Positions 1 to 8,849 of a DNA stretch of 29,576 bases are shown here, in pieces. The notes below the pieces were generated by a model. That model had not been told where the DNA came from and made no database searches. It worked only from the letters and a program-made list of their open reading frames with translations. The stretch is from a virus. Positions within the stretch are counted from its first letter, which is position 1, and each line of letters begins with the position of its first letter. The translations under genes were made by a program, and so were the position numbers. The stretch lies in the IMG/VR virus record IMGVR_UViG_3300025822_000018, positions 1 to 29,576 of that record; one strand, written 5' to 3'.

Positions 1-2
1 AA

Positions 3-677
3 AATCAATGGACTTTTAATATTGATGAAGCCTGGAAACGTTATTATTTACATTGGCAATATGATATTTCAGATTCTCACACTATGGATAGAATGGAGTC
101 TTTAGATATGGAATGGAGTACAGAGTACGTAACGACTTCAAATGTTGATTTATTCGTTGTTAAAGGCTTAGTTGACATTAATTTACCCTTTGCATTAGGC
201 AATAGAAAAGAGTCCCTTACATGGGTTGAAAAGCAATCTTTACCATTTGCAATAACTGCTGATAATGTTATTAATTTCTTTGGCGGAAATTCTAATTTAG
301 TTTCTAAAATTGTAGGTAGAATTGGAGTAACACAAATTTCTCAACAGTATTACTCAACTTCTAAGATGCTATGGGCGACAAATGGAAAACAACCAGCAAA
401 TTATCTAACAAAAATTGGAGCTTTACCAATTGCAAATAAATATCACGCAAAGAACAAAGTAAAAGAGAATTTTCAGAAAATTCAAACAGCGAGAATACCT
501 TTATCAACTGCTAATTTTGACATGATTATAAATAATAATTACGTACAAGATGAAAACGGAGTTTATTTGAAATTGCTTACATTTGATTTTATTAACGATT
601 CTAAAGAAGCAGAAATTGAATACTCAGTTAGCTCAACAGAGGGCAATAACACTAAAACAATATTAATAAATGGATAA
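3..677 (+). CDS. Phage tail-region structural protein, 5' end outside window
   Basis: The reading frame is open from the left edge: residues encoded from position 3 onward (NQWTFNIDEAWKRYYLHW...) run without a stop into the ATG at 84. That ATG is therefore probably internal and the gene starts before the window. I do not recognise a named family. The visible 224 residues are soluble, rich in Asn, Thr and Lys, with no membrane segment. The gene heads a tight rightward series of structural genes and its last codons overlap the next start by 8 bases, so it is most likely a virion (tail or baseplate) component. Glutamate codons are mixed GAG/GAA, unlike the block from 4758 on. That it is a real gene is well supported; the role comes only from context. 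Confidence 0.7.
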   Translation, partial: NQWTFNIDEAWKRYYLHWQYDISDSHTMDRMESLDMEWSTEYVTTSNVDLFVVKGLVDINLPFALGNRKESLTWVEKQSLPFAITADNVINFFGGNSNLVSKIVGRIGVTQISQQYYSTSKMLWATNGKQPANYLTKIGALPIANKYHAKNKVKENFQKIQTARIPLSTANFDMIINNNYVQDENGVYLKLLTFDFINDSKEAEIEYSVSSTEGNNTKTILING

Positions 678-873
678 TAACAAAGATTTTACGAAAGTTT
701 TAGAGGGTTTAGCAAGTGCAAAAAACATTTTAAATAGTATTTTAACGCCTGAGATATTAGAGCAAATGACTGATGAGCAAAGGCAAGAGATTGAGGACGC
801 AAAAAAAGGTGTTGACGATGAGGCTATTAAAAAAGCTTCAAAGGATTTAGAAAACTTTACAAATAAATATTAA
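670..873 (+). CDS. Small acidic hypothetical protein, 67 aa
   Basis: The start overlaps the stop of the previous gene (ATGGATAA), and the next gene begins 3 bases after this stop, so it lies inside a compact operon. The product is hydrophilic and predicted helical, with many Glu, Asp and Lys residues and no membrane segment. Seven of its eight glutamates use GAG, a clear contrast with the GAA-only genes from 4758 on. I recognise no family. By position it could be a small tail assembly or structural accessory protein. Confidence 0.6.
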   Translation: MDNNKDFTKVLEGLASAKNILNSILTPEILEQMTDEQRQEIEDAKKGVDDEAIKKASKDLENFTNKY

Positions 874-876
874 ATT

Positions 877-3324
877 ATGCCTTTACAGATAGTTACAGAG
901 CAATATAATACGCTTAATTCACTTTATGCAAATGGTGGTGATTGGGTAGACGGTGAGTCATTATTTACTACTCGTTTTCAGGCTGGAAGTGGAACGTCAA
1001 ATAAAATTACATATTATAATCAAGGATCTAATTATTGGCTTCAATTTGATAATGCAAGTTGGGCTGATGCTGGATTTTTAGAAGGTGATATAATTACAAT
1101 AACTGCAACTGTTTACGCAAACGGTCAAAATAGTCAGGCTCAAAGTTGGGTTAGCACAATAACTTATATAAACGGCAACGAATTATATTTAAACGCTCCT
1201 TTAGGGCCATACATTGGCGGTTTTGGTACCCCTGGAAACGGTACAACTTTTCCTTTAGACGGTATTTTATCAGGAATGAGCGTTGTTGCTGATAAATTAC
1301 CAAACGCTTTAGAGTTTTATTTTAACTTAACGCCAAATGGTACTGTTTCTTTAAACTCTTTAATTGATAGCGAATTAAACCGTTTTGAATTACAAGATGT
1401 TGACGCAATGACAATTACAGATGTTTTACCAATGACTCAAATAGGTAATAAGTCAGGCGGTTTAATAAAGGACGTAAATATAACATATATTGCAAATAAT
1501 ACAGGAGGGTACAATGATTTCAAAGTAACTTATAAATTTTTGCAGTATGTTATTATTCAAGACGGTTTTATTATACCAGCTGTTTATGAGAATGCCGGTC
1601 ACGTTGCACCAATTATTAATATAAAAGGCTTTGCTCAATATGGAAATCCAAACGGAGTTTTACAAGATACTACAACAAATTTAGAGGCTAATACAGGCGA
1701 ATATAACGAGAATTATAACGGTGCGCCAAATAATTATAGTGTTCAATCTATTGTTTGGAATAATGTTTTAGGTGATGTTATAGAGGCTTTAGATTACTCA
1801 GCAACTTCATCTTTTACAGCAGTAATAAACGCACCTAATCAAATTAACCCTACAAGTATTTATAATATTGGTTTAGTTTGGAGGCCAATAGATGCTGAGT
1901 TTTACCAAAATAGACTGCCCTCATTAGGTAATAATCTTTTGATTAACGCTCCTGAAGTTGATTTTAACGCTGACGGTTTAATAGATCCAACTGTTTATGC
2001 TGGACTGCCTTACATTGGTAATCAAAGTGGCGTTAATTCAGACGGTGCGCAATGGGACTTCCAAAACTTAAAATTTGAGTTAACAGGAGCAAATCAATTA
2101 ACAGTTAAAGGCGATGTAATACCAAATGCAAACGCAACTGCAATGTTTTCTCAAATTCAAGATGACGGCAGAAAGTCAACTTTATGGATTTCAATAGCAA
2201 ATGTTGCCTTAACAGGCTTTTCAGTTGATAGGGTTTCTTTAACTTTATTTGATGAAGATAACATTGACGCGCCTGTAATTGGTGTTCAAATACCTGACGT
2301 TGTAGATCAAAATTTATACGATCATAATTTAAACAATATTACAGCCTCAGCAGATCCAAATACAACAACAGAGGACGATGTTTTATACGAAAGTAATTTT
2401 AGACTAATTGACAATGTAGATTACGAAGGAATTAGAGCGAGAATATTTGCATATAATACTGTAACAGAGCAAGAATTTACTTTAGAAAATAACTTTTTTA
2501 GTTTTAGTAATGTTGTCAATATTTCGGGACAGTTTCAACCTAACTTTTCAATTTCAAGAGGGTTTAATTTACCTCCAACATCAGATAGAAACGTTATAGA
2601 ATTAGTTAGAAATACTGCAAATGATATAGCTGGAAAATATGGAGTTAAATTACGTTACGGTTTCTTAAATGATTGGCGTTATTGGTTAGAGCAGTCAAAT
2701 GTATCTAACGATTTCTTTGATATTTTACAGAGTTTTAATGGAGATAATAAAAATTGGCAAGTTTACGGCTCAGGACTTGGAGATTGGATTTTAAGACTTT
2801 CATATTATACAACTGTAAATGGAGTTGACGATTTCAATCATCAGGCTGTTAAGATTAGACCGTATGAGGATAACCCAAATATTACAACAACGCGACAATT
2901 TACCGTTTTATCAGATTTAACAACGCCAACAAATTTACCTGAAAATGAATTAGTAGAGGTTGAATATGTTTTAACGTGGTCAACGGCAAATTATTCTGAT
3001 GAATGGGCGGAAGTAACTATTGAGGACTATGAGGCTGGAAATCGTTGGGTTATTTCAAGCGTTTTACCACAGGGAAACATTAACGCAAATCCATTAAAAC
3101 CAATTTCAGGAAACACGCTTTTAGATTTAGTAATTTCTCCAGCGAATGTTGCAACGGTAAAATGTTTAATTGATACCTCTTTAATAAACGTAAATAATGT
3201 ATCTTTGAGCGTAAGGATTTTCTCAACGCCAATATTAGTAGAGGGAAAACGTACAACATGGGGTGTATTAAAAAGAACATCAGCACGAAAAGGAATAGGC
3301 ACAGTTATAAAGCAGAAAGCATAA
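877..3324 (+). CDS. Large phage tail/virion structural protein, 815 aa
   Basis: This is a long protein rich in Asn, Thr, Ser, Gly and aromatic residues, with many short beta-type stretches and no membrane helices or signal peptide. That composition is typical of phage baseplate or tail surface proteins. No catalytic motif was found. It lies between a small acidic gene and a tail-fibre-like gene in one operon. Together with the neighbours this suggests a distal tail or baseplate component, but the exact role cannot be named. Near the C terminus the charge becomes basic (KRTTWGVLKRTSARKG). Codon use (GAG and GAA, TTA leucine, AGA/AGG arginine) matches the rest of the left flank and the module after 24777. 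Confidence 0.75.
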   Translation: MPLQIVTEQYNTLNSLYANGGDWVDGESLFTTRFQAGSGTSNKITYYNQGSNYWLQFDNASWADAGFLEGDIITITATVYANGQNSQAQSWVSTITYINGNELYLNAPLGPYIGGFGTPGNGTTFPLDGILSGMSVVADKLPNALEFYFNLTPNGTVSLNSLIDSELNRFELQDVDAMTITDVLPMTQIGNKSGGLIKDVNITYIANNTGGYNDFKVTYKFLQYVIIQDGFIIPAVYENAGHVAPIINIKGFAQYGNPNGVLQDTTTNLEANTGEYNENYNGAPNNYSVQSIVWNNVLGDVIEALDYSATSSFTAVINAPNQINPTSIYNIGLVWRPIDAEFYQNRLPSLGNNLLINAPEVDFNADGLIDPTVYAGLPYIGNQSGVNSDGAQWDFQNLKFELTGANQLTVKGDVIPNANATAMFSQIQDDGRKSTLWISIANVALTGFSVDRVSLTLFDEDNIDAPVIGVQIPDVVDQNLYDHNLNNITASADPNTTTEDDVLYESNFRLIDNVDYEGIRARIFAYNTVTEQEFTLENNFFSFSNVVNISGQFQPNFSISRGFNLPPTSDRNVIELVRNTANDIAGKYGVKLRYGFLNDWRYWLEQSNVSNDFFDILQSFNGDNKNWQVYGSGLGDWILRLSYYTTVNGVDDFNHQAVKIRPYEDNPNITTTRQFTVLSDLTTPTNLPENELVEVEYVLTWSTANYSDEWAEVTIEDYEAGNRWVISSVLPQGNINANPLKPISGNTLLDLVISPANVATVKCLIDTSLINVNNVSLSVRIFSTPILVEGKRTTWGVLKRTSARKGIGTVIKQKA

Positions 3325-3343
3325 ATAAATAAAATTTAAAATT

Positions 3344-3844
3344 ATGGCATTAGATCAAATAAACGAATATCCAGTTACAACAACTGTAATAGATACAGCA
3401 TCATTTTTTGATATTGACCAATTTATAGAGGGTACAAGTTATGAAAGTCAAAAAGTTCCAATTTCTGTAATGTTAAAAACATTTGCAACAGCTCCTATAC
3501 AATTTGCGGCAACTGATTTAACAACGCCTTTTACCGTTTCAACATTTGATGTAGTAATTCCAATACCATACGAATTTTATGCAACTGAGATTAGAGCAAA
3601 TGTTAAGACAGCACCAACAGATGCAGAGCTTATTTTTGATATTAAAATGGACGGGGTTTCAGTTTTAAGTACTAAAATTACTATTGACCCTGGGGAAACA
3701 AGCTCAACAACAGCCACAGTACCAGCAGTTATATCAACGCCTACTTTAAATAACGATAAAATTATTACTGTAGAATGTACTCAGATAGGAGCAACTATTG
3801 CTGGAGCTGGTTTAACAATAACAATTAACGGTTACAGGTTATGA
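3344..3844 (+). CDS. Tail fibre/receptor-binding-like protein, 166 aa
   Basis: The first 45 residues (…YPVTTTVIDTASFFDIDQ…KVPISVMLKTF) resemble the N-terminal attachment motif seen in many phage fibre proteins, a short conserved strand-turn-helix that docks on the tail. Residues about 55-166 are a beta-rich domain (TAPTDAELIFDIKMDG…, then …GAGLTITINGYR) that I associate with phage fibre heads from many genomes; this is recall, not a search. There is no membrane segment. The stop overlaps the next ATG (ATGA), so it is probably translationally coupled to the BspA-repeat fibre gene. It likely belongs to the host-recognition apparatus of the left-flank phage. Confidence 0.6.
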   Translation: MALDQINEYPVTTTVIDTASFFDIDQFIEGTSYESQKVPISVMLKTFATAPIQFAATDLTTPFTVSTFDVVIPIPYEFYATEIRANVKTAPTDAELIFDIKMDGVSVLSTKITIDPGETSSTTATVPAVISTPTLNNDKIITVECTQIGATIAGAGLTITINGYRL

Positions 3845-4740
3845 TAATAAACCCTTTTATATTTGAGTCAGTACCTGTTGTTTCAACTGAATTTAAAATG
3901 ACGGTTGACACAACACAACCTGGAAGTGCTTCAGATACTTTTGTTTTACCTTTGCAGAATGGTGCGACATCAATGACCGTTTATTGGGGTGACGGCAATA
4001 GTGACGTTATTACGACTTACAATCAATCCGAACTTACTCACGTTTACGCTTCAAGTGGAACGTATCAAATTTATTTAGACGGTTCGTTTTCAGGAATTAG
4101 ATTTGCTGGCGGTGGTGATTGTCGGAAATTATCTTCAATCGATAATTGGGGAACTAATCAATGGCAAGAAATGAGTTACTCATTTTATAATTGTAGTAAT
4201 ATGGTTGGAACATATACTGACAATCCTGACACGTCATTGGTGGGAAATATGTATGGCGCGTTCAGAGCGTGTTCAAGTTTTAATAGTGATTTAATTTTTG
4301 ATTGTTCAAATGTTACAACTATGGCTTTTATGTTTTTCGGTTGTAGCTCATTTAATAGTGATGTTACTTTTACAAATACATCAAACGTTTTAAGCATGGG
4401 TGCAATGTTTAGAACGGCAACGGTTTTTAATAAACCTCTAAACTTTGATACATCAAGCGTGACAGACATGTCAAATATGTTAAGAAGTACAGCGTTTGAC
4501 CAAGATATAAGCGGATTCAATATATCAAGTTTGACAACAGCTTCAGCAATGTTTCTATATAACACAGCATTTTCAACTACTAATTACGATTTGTTATTGG
4601 TTGGTTGGGAAGGGCAAACACATAATAATTCAGTAAATTTTCACGCGGGAACGGCTCAATATAGTTCAGGCGCACCGGCAACTGCACGAGCGGGATTAAT
4701 TTCAGATTCATGGACAATAACTGACGGCGGTCAAGTTTAA
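3841..4740 (+). CDS. PKD plus BspA-like (DUF285) repeat tail fibre
   Basis: Residues about 40-80 (MTVYWGDGNSDVITTY…HVYASSGTYQIYLDG) are a clear PKD-like beta-sandwich motif. Residues about 95-255 hold repeats of about 25 residues with the DUF285/BspA pattern: blocks such as SNMVG, YGAFRACSSFNSDL, MAFMFFGCSSFNSDV, MGAMFRTATVFNKPL and MSNMLRSTAFDQDI, joined by 'ITTM/VTDM' strands. The C terminus (YSSGAPATARAGLISDSWTITDGG) is the usual end of this family. BspA-like proteins mediate adhesion to host surfaces and polymers. On a phage, after fibre genes, it probably acts as a receptor-binding or adhesin-like fibre. There is no signal peptide, which fits a virion protein. The start overlaps the previous stop (ATGA). 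Confidence 0.8.
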   Translation: MIINPFIFESVPVVSTEFKMTVDTTQPGSASDTFVLPLQNGATSMTVYWGDGNSDVITTYNQSELTHVYASSGTYQIYLDGSFSGIRFAGGGDCRKLSSIDNWGTNQWQEMSYSFYNCSNMVGTYTDNPDTSLVGNMYGAFRACSSFNSDLIFDCSNVTTMAFMFFGCSSFNSDVTFTNTSNVLSMGAMFRTATVFNKPLNFDTSSVTDMSNMLRSTAFDQDISGFNISSLTTASAMFLYNTAFSTTNYDLLLVGWEGQTHNNSVNFHAGTAQYSSGAPATARAGLISDSWTITDGGQV

Positions 4741-4757
4741 ATATAAAATATAGAATT

Positions 4758-5033
4758 ATGTTAGAAAATACGATTAATCAAATCACTAAAGACAATCCGA
4801 AAAGGTGGTTTCTTGTTTACGATAATGACGAAGGCGAAAGAGGTTTTGTTTTATTCGGTTATGTTGGTGATATTAATGTGAATGAATTGTCAACGGGACA
4901 GCCGAACATTTTAGCTTTTTTGACCGAAGATGAACTTGAAATATATCTTGATAACATCGCCGGTGCTGATTATTATAAAGATGCGGTTGAAAGTCAAAGC
5001 GAAAAGTTTCAACCGCCTTCGCAAAAATATTAA
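4758..5033 (+). CDS. Small acidic hypothetical protein, 91 aa
   Basis: This hydrophilic, acidic protein has no recognised motif. The next gene starts on the base after its stop (TAAATG), so it is co-transcribed with the small membrane protein and the tape measure gene. All nine glutamates use GAA, which makes it the first gene of the central block with changed codon use; the gene 670-873 in the left flank uses GAG for seven of eight. The function is unknown. Upstream of a tape measure gene, a tail assembly chaperone would be expected, but no frameshifted pair is visible and I do not assert it. Confidence 0.6.
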   Translation: MLENTINQITKDNPKRWFLVYDNDEGERGFVLFGYVGDINVNELSTGQPNILAFLTEDELEIYLDNIAGADYYKDAVESQSEKFQPPSQKY

Positions 5034-5363
5034 ATGGAATTATCAATCATCTTAGAAATGTTTCAAAAATATGACATTGCGACGGTCATTCTTGGATTGA
5101 TTTACTTTGTTTATATTAATAAAAAACTTCGCCACGTTGACAACGCTGTCAACAATAGGGCGAAAGGCGGTTTGACTTTGAGTGAAGAAGTTTCTGAAAT
5201 ACATAGGAAAACAAATATTCAAGCGACACAAGGCAAGAACATCGAATACATCAAAAAAGAAATTGAATCGCATATCAAAGCTGACGAACAAGAATTTTTG
5301 AAGATTGACAAAGAAATAAAAAACTTGAATAAAAAAGTCAAAGATTTAAGTAAACGAAAATAG
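5034..5363 (+). CDS. Single-pass membrane/coiled-coil protein, 109 aa
   Basis: One hydrophobic segment near the N terminus (about residues 14-28, IATVILGLIYFVYI) is followed by a basic stop-transfer stretch and a long charged helical region with coiled-coil character to residue 109. Residues 75-109 are strongly alternating Lys/Glu/Leu. This layout resembles small phage membrane proteins of the XhlA/holin-accessory kind, but the family is not certain. It is packed directly between a 91-aa gene and the tape measure gene with zero spacing on both sides. A role in tail tip, membrane contact or lysis regulation is possible. The true holin candidate of the block lies at 15050. Confidence 0.55.
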   Translation: MELSIILEMFQKYDIATVILGLIYFVYINKKLRHVDNAVNNRAKGGLTLSEEVSEIHRKTNIQATQGKNIEYIKKEIESHIKADEQEFLKIDKEIKNLNKKVKDLSKRK

Positions 5364-7838
5364 ATGGCAAGAAAAGAAGCGATATTCACGGCGAAGGTTG
5401 ACACGGGCAGTTCTGTAAACGATGTAAAAAAACTTGAAAAAGAAATGGTCGATTTGAACGACCAAATGGAACAGCTATCGAATAACGGTGAACAAAACAC
5501 AACCGCGTTCAAAGACTTGTCAAAGGCATTCGACAAGACACAAAACGACTTGAAGAAGTTTTCGGGCGACATGGAGCATCTTGGCGGTGACATCCTGGTC
5601 GAAGTGACCGGTTCGATTTCAAAAATGGAAGACCGAATGTATGAACTTGCATTGGCGGGTGATACAACTTCAAAAGAATTTCGCGACCTTCAGACTCAAA
5701 CCGCAAAGTACAAAAAGATTATAATTGAAACGGATCGTTCAATCGATGCACTTGCTGAACAAGGTCGTGGATTGTCAACGGCTTTATCAATCAGTTCGGG
5801 TGCGGTTGCGGGATTTCAAGCGTTCACCGGTGTAACCGCTTTGCTTGGTTCAGAAAATGAAGAACTACTTGAAACGATTACGAAACTTCAGGCGGCTCAA
5901 GGTGTATTGAATTCAATCGAAACAATCAAACAACAACTTGACGCGAATTCGATTGTGTTGACACGGGCAAAAACAAAGGTTCAGAAACTTTATAATCTTG
6001 CAATTGGAAACGGAACGAAAGGGATGAAATTGTTTCGGGGTGCTATGTTGGCGACGGGAATCGGTGCGTTGATTATCGGTGTTGGTTTGTTAATTGCGAA
6101 CTTCGACAAGTTGAAAGGTATGTTGTTAGGAACGACAAAAGCGCAAGAAACAATGAACGCGGTGACTGACACCGCAGTCGATTCAATTGCAAAAGAACTA
6201 AGCGCGTCGGACAAACTTCAAAAACAATTAGCTGATGAAACTTTGACACGTGAACAAAAAGTCAAAGCCGTCAAGGAATTACAAGCAAAGTATCCTAATC
6301 TTTTAAGCAACATCGACGCGGAAAAAGACGGCATCGAAAAAACCAACGAAGCATTAATACTTAACACCGAATTATTACTTTTGAAGGCACAACAAAACGC
6401 ACTTATAAGTTTGGGCGAAGAAGAGTTGAAGATTCAAATGAAAGAACAAATACGTCTTCAAACGGGTCAGAATGTTGGTGTTTGGGATTCGGTTCTTGGA
6501 TTTAGTGCAAAAGTTGCCGGACTTGGTGAAGTTATAAACGCTGAATCAATTGCGAATCAAGGTTCAAAAGAAACCATCTCAACTTCAAAAGAAACTACTG
6601 AAGCTTATGATGAACTGAATAAATCACTTCAAGATAAGATTGACCTTAAAATCAAAGAGGGAGCGGTCGATGGAAAAGCCAAAGCTGATGCAAAAGCGAA
6701 AGCCGATGCCGAAGCAAAAGCGAAAGCCGATGCAAATGCGAAAGCGAAAACACGGGCAAAAGAAAGAGAATCGGCAAGACTAAAAGAACAAGAACAAATC
6801 AATCAATTCTTATTAGAGCAATCCGAACTTGAAGATGAACTTTTCAAAATGCGATTGTCAGCGAATGAACTTGAAGAACAAGCGGTCGCGGATAAATACG
6901 ATGCTTTAATGTTGAAGGCTCACGGAAACGCTGAACTTGAAAAGCAATTAATCATTCAGCAAGAAGCCGAATTGACAACACTTCGAAAAGGTTTCGCCGA
7001 TAAGACAGCACTTGACCAGGCGACCGCGATTCAAACGGCGAACGCACTTCGTCATTCTTTGATGCGTGATTCGATAACTGAAGACCTTGTGATATTAGAA
7101 GAAAAGTATCAAGCCGAACGCGAAGCACTTCAAACGAATGAATTGATATCATCCGAAGAAAAGATTGTTTTGATGAATGAAATTCTTGAACGCGAAGAAA
7201 TGGAAGAAGCCTTGATTCGTAAAAAGTGGGATGACATAGAAATCGCAGACGAAAAGAAAAAAGCAGACGAAAAGATTGCAATTCGAAAAGCTGTTTTAGA
7301 TACGACAATAGCCGGACTTCAATCAATGTCCGACTTGAATTCATTAGTTTCGGACATAGCAATGAACCGCGCCGAAGGTGACCAAAAGAAACAAGAACAA
7401 ATTCAACGTCGTGCGTTCAATATTAATAAAGCTTTACAATTAGGAATCGCAACGGTTTCGGGATATTTAGCGGTTCAAAGTGCTTATCAAACTGGACTTG
7501 CTTCACCGGTTACAGCAGTCAATCCCGCTTATCCATTTATTCAAGCGGGTCTTGCCGGTTTAAATTCAGCGGTTAACATCGCGAAAATAGCTTCAGCAAA
7601 ATTCAAAGGCGGTGCGGGGTCAATGCCGAAACCATCTTCAGGTGGTGCGGGTGCAAGTGCCGGAGCAAGTGCATCATCGTTCGCAATTAGTGACGACACA
7701 AGTTCGGTTCAAACTCAATTGAATGCGGACGGAACACAAGCGGGTGCAAATGGACAAACTCAAGTTGTCGTCGTTGAAACGGATATCACGACAGCGGTGA
7801 ACAATGTCGCGCAAATAAACGAAGTATCTACGTTCTAA
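5364..7838 (+). CDS. Tape measure protein
   Basis: At 824 aa it is the longest protein of the central block. Its N-terminal 200 residues are coiled coil (KLEKEMVDLNDQMEQL…), followed by a hydrophobic helix pair at about 225-247 (LATGIGALIIGVGLLIA), long coiled coil to about 690, and hydrophobic small-residue segments at about 692-750. It ends in a Gly/Ser/Ala-rich tail. This is the standard architecture of siphovirus tape measure proteins, which set tail length and pass through the host envelope during DNA entry. A run of Lys-Ala-Asp-Ala units lies at about 435-466. It starts immediately after the previous stop. Its TAA shares two bases with the TAG of the converging minus-strand gene, so the late operon meets opposing transcription here. 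Confidence 0.85.
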   Translation: MARKEAIFTAKVDTGSSVNDVKKLEKEMVDLNDQMEQLSNNGEQNTTAFKDLSKAFDKTQNDLKKFSGDMEHLGGDILVEVTGSISKMEDRMYELALAGDTTSKEFRDLQTQTAKYKKIIIETDRSIDALAEQGRGLSTALSISSGAVAGFQAFTGVTALLGSENEELLETITKLQAAQGVLNSIETIKQQLDANSIVLTRAKTKVQKLYNLAIGNGTKGMKLFRGAMLATGIGALIIGVGLLIANFDKLKGMLLGTTKAQETMNAVTDTAVDSIAKELSASDKLQKQLADETLTREQKVKAVKELQAKYPNLLSNIDAEKDGIEKTNEALILNTELLLLKAQQNALISLGEEELKIQMKEQIRLQTGQNVGVWDSVLGFSAKVAGLGEVINAESIANQGSKETISTSKETTEAYDELNKSLQDKIDLKIKEGAVDGKAKADAKAKADAEAKAKADANAKAKTRAKERESARLKEQEQINQFLLEQSELEDELFKMRLSANELEEQAVADKYDALMLKAHGNAELEKQLIIQQEAELTTLRKGFADKTALDQATAIQTANALRHSLMRDSITEDLVILEEKYQAEREALQTNELISSEEKIVLMNEILEREEMEEALIRKKWDDIEIADEKKKADEKIAIRKAVLDTTIAGLQSMSDLNSLVSDIAMNRAEGDQKKQEQIQRRAFNINKALQLGIATVSGYLAVQSAYQTGLASPVTAVNPAYPFIQAGLAGLNSAVNIAKIASAKFKGGAGSMPKPSSGGAGASAGASASSFAISDDTSSVQTQLNADGTQAGANGQTQVVVVETDITTAVNNVAQINEVSTF

Positions 7839-8494
7839 ATTTTCTTGATATATTCAACACCTTCTTTTGTCATAAAGCCTTGACCGGTTGAAATACAACC
7901 GAACATTTCAAGATACAAATTCGCCTTCTTTATATTCGGTAAAATTAGCTTCACATTCTCAATAGGCTTGAATTGAATCGGAACATTTATGTTGAAGTAT
8001 AATGACTTGATAAAATGGTCGTTTGTTTTCCATTCGATTTGATCCATTGTTTCGATTAACAATTTTGAATTGAAGATGACCGGTTGATGACATTCATAAC
8101 TTCGAATAGGTCGTTTGTTATTCTCTAAGAAGTGAACCGAATTGTCAACGGCTTGATTCCATGCGATTGACGCTTTACCTTCTTTACGTTCCATCATTTC
8201 AATTGAACCGTGAACGATATTGAAATCAAATTTATCATTGATGAAAAAGTCGTCGTTCATATAAACGAATTCACCTGGATACAATTTTGCGAACTGAAGC
8301 ATTTTCGAAGTAACATTTGAACCGCGTGTTTTGTGATTCAATATTGACTTGATATGTTTGAATTCCAAATCGGTTTCGGGTTCGTCACCAAGAACAAACA
8401 CTTCAGAATTCGGATAGTATTTCAATACGCATCGAATCGAATTGATGATGTTGAAATCATTTTCTTTTCGTTTATAAGGATAGACAAATTTCAT
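7835..8494 (-). CDS. Stealth-like sugar-phosphate transferase
   Basis: The 219-aa product starts with a polypeptide resembling the conserved part of Stealth-family capsule phosphotransferases: a first block around residues 14-36 (IINSIRCVLKYYPNSEVFVLGDEP), then the hallmark EFVYMNDDFFIND at 75-87 with Asn80-Asp81-Asp82, then a conserved-looking His at 136 (CHQPVIF). Known Stealth proteins transfer hexose-1-phosphate to build cell-wall or capsule polymers. In a phage the likely role is changing host surface glycans or decorating the virion; this is inference. It is on the opposite strand to all late genes, follows the 107-aa gene by 2 bases, and ends overlapping the tape measure stop. It is shorter than cellular Stealth proteins, so a related glycosyltransferase family is the alternative. 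Confidence 0.55.
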   Translation of the reverse strand: MKFVYPYKRKENDFNIINSIRCVLKYYPNSEVFVLGDEPETDLEFKHIKSILNHKTRGSNVTSKMLQFAKLYPGEFVYMNDDFFINDKFDFNIVHGSIEMMERKEGKASIAWNQAVDNSVHFLENNKRPIRSYECHQPVIFNSKLLIETMDQIEWKTNDHFIKSLYFNINVPIQFKPIENVKLILPNIKKANLYLEMFGCISTGQGFMTKEGVEYIKKI

Positions 8495-8496
8495 TC

Positions 8497-8811
8497 TTAA
8501 AAATTGTATTTATAATTATGTCGTTCGACTTCAATTTTTTGATTTGCGAAACAAGACATTCCATTTATATGACTATCGGTTGGAACAAAGTATCGCCATT
8601 GTTTCAATCCCTTTATATAATAAAAGAAAAACCCGGCTCTTTTTCCCGTGTTCTTTTGATATATTATTGTCGCGGTGTTGTCGCTTGTTGGAATTATTTC
8701 TTGAATTTCAAATGTTTCATTGTTGAAATTATTTGCTCTATTCTTATTTGAATATCTTTCGCATACTTCTTTTGCGAACTTATTTAATTGGATAGCTATT
8801 TCTTTATTCAT
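8497..8811 (-). CDS. Hypothetical protein of the minus-strand cassette
   Basis: I take the ATG at 8811 (MNKEIAIQL…) as the start; a TTG nine bases further upstream is also in frame but would lie inside the predicted promoter. The 104-aa product is soluble with mixed alpha/beta character and an aromatic, basic C-terminal half (KNTGKRAGFFFYYIKGLKQWRYFVPT). No family is recognised. It precedes the Stealth-like gene by 2 bases, so the two form one leftward transcription unit. A good Bacteroidota-type promoter match lies directly upstream. It may assist the glycan modification gene, but nothing in the sequence shows this. Confidence 0.6.
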   Translation of the reverse strand: MNKEIAIQLNKFAKEVCERYSNKNRANNFNNETFEIQEIIPTSDNTATIIYQKNTGKRAGFFFYYIKGLKQWRYFVPTDSHINGMSCFANQKIEVERHNYKYNF

Positions 8812-8817
8812 AATAAA

Positions 8818-8849
8818 CAAACTTACACAATATTCATGATAAACACAAA
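8818..8849 (-). promoter_or_regulatory. Candidate Bacteroidota promoter for the minus-strand pair
   Basis: Read on the minus strand, TTTG (8849-8846) is followed after 20 bases by TAAGTTTG (8825-8818), matching the TAnnTTTG -7 element of the main Bacteroidota sigma factor. The start codon at 8811 lies only 6 bases beyond the -7 box, so the transcript would have almost no leader. The same DNA contains the ATG of the rightward protease gene (8836), so the two directions may interfere. Confidence 0.45.

Noticed and set aside
6665-6765. Lys-Ala-Asp-Ala run in the tape measure gene as a mobile or variable repeat
   Set aside because: Such alternating charged low-complexity helices are common in tape measure proteins, and the DNA copies are not exact.
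6952-7362. 136-aa minus-strand frame under the tape measure gene
   Set aside because: It mirrors the coiled-coil codons of the tape measure protein (Leu/Ser/Arg-rich shadow) and has no promoter or start context.
8518-8751. Rightward frames inside the minus-strand cassette
   Set aside because: They are fully covered by the minus-strand gene, have no coupling to neighbours and no protein-like pattern.
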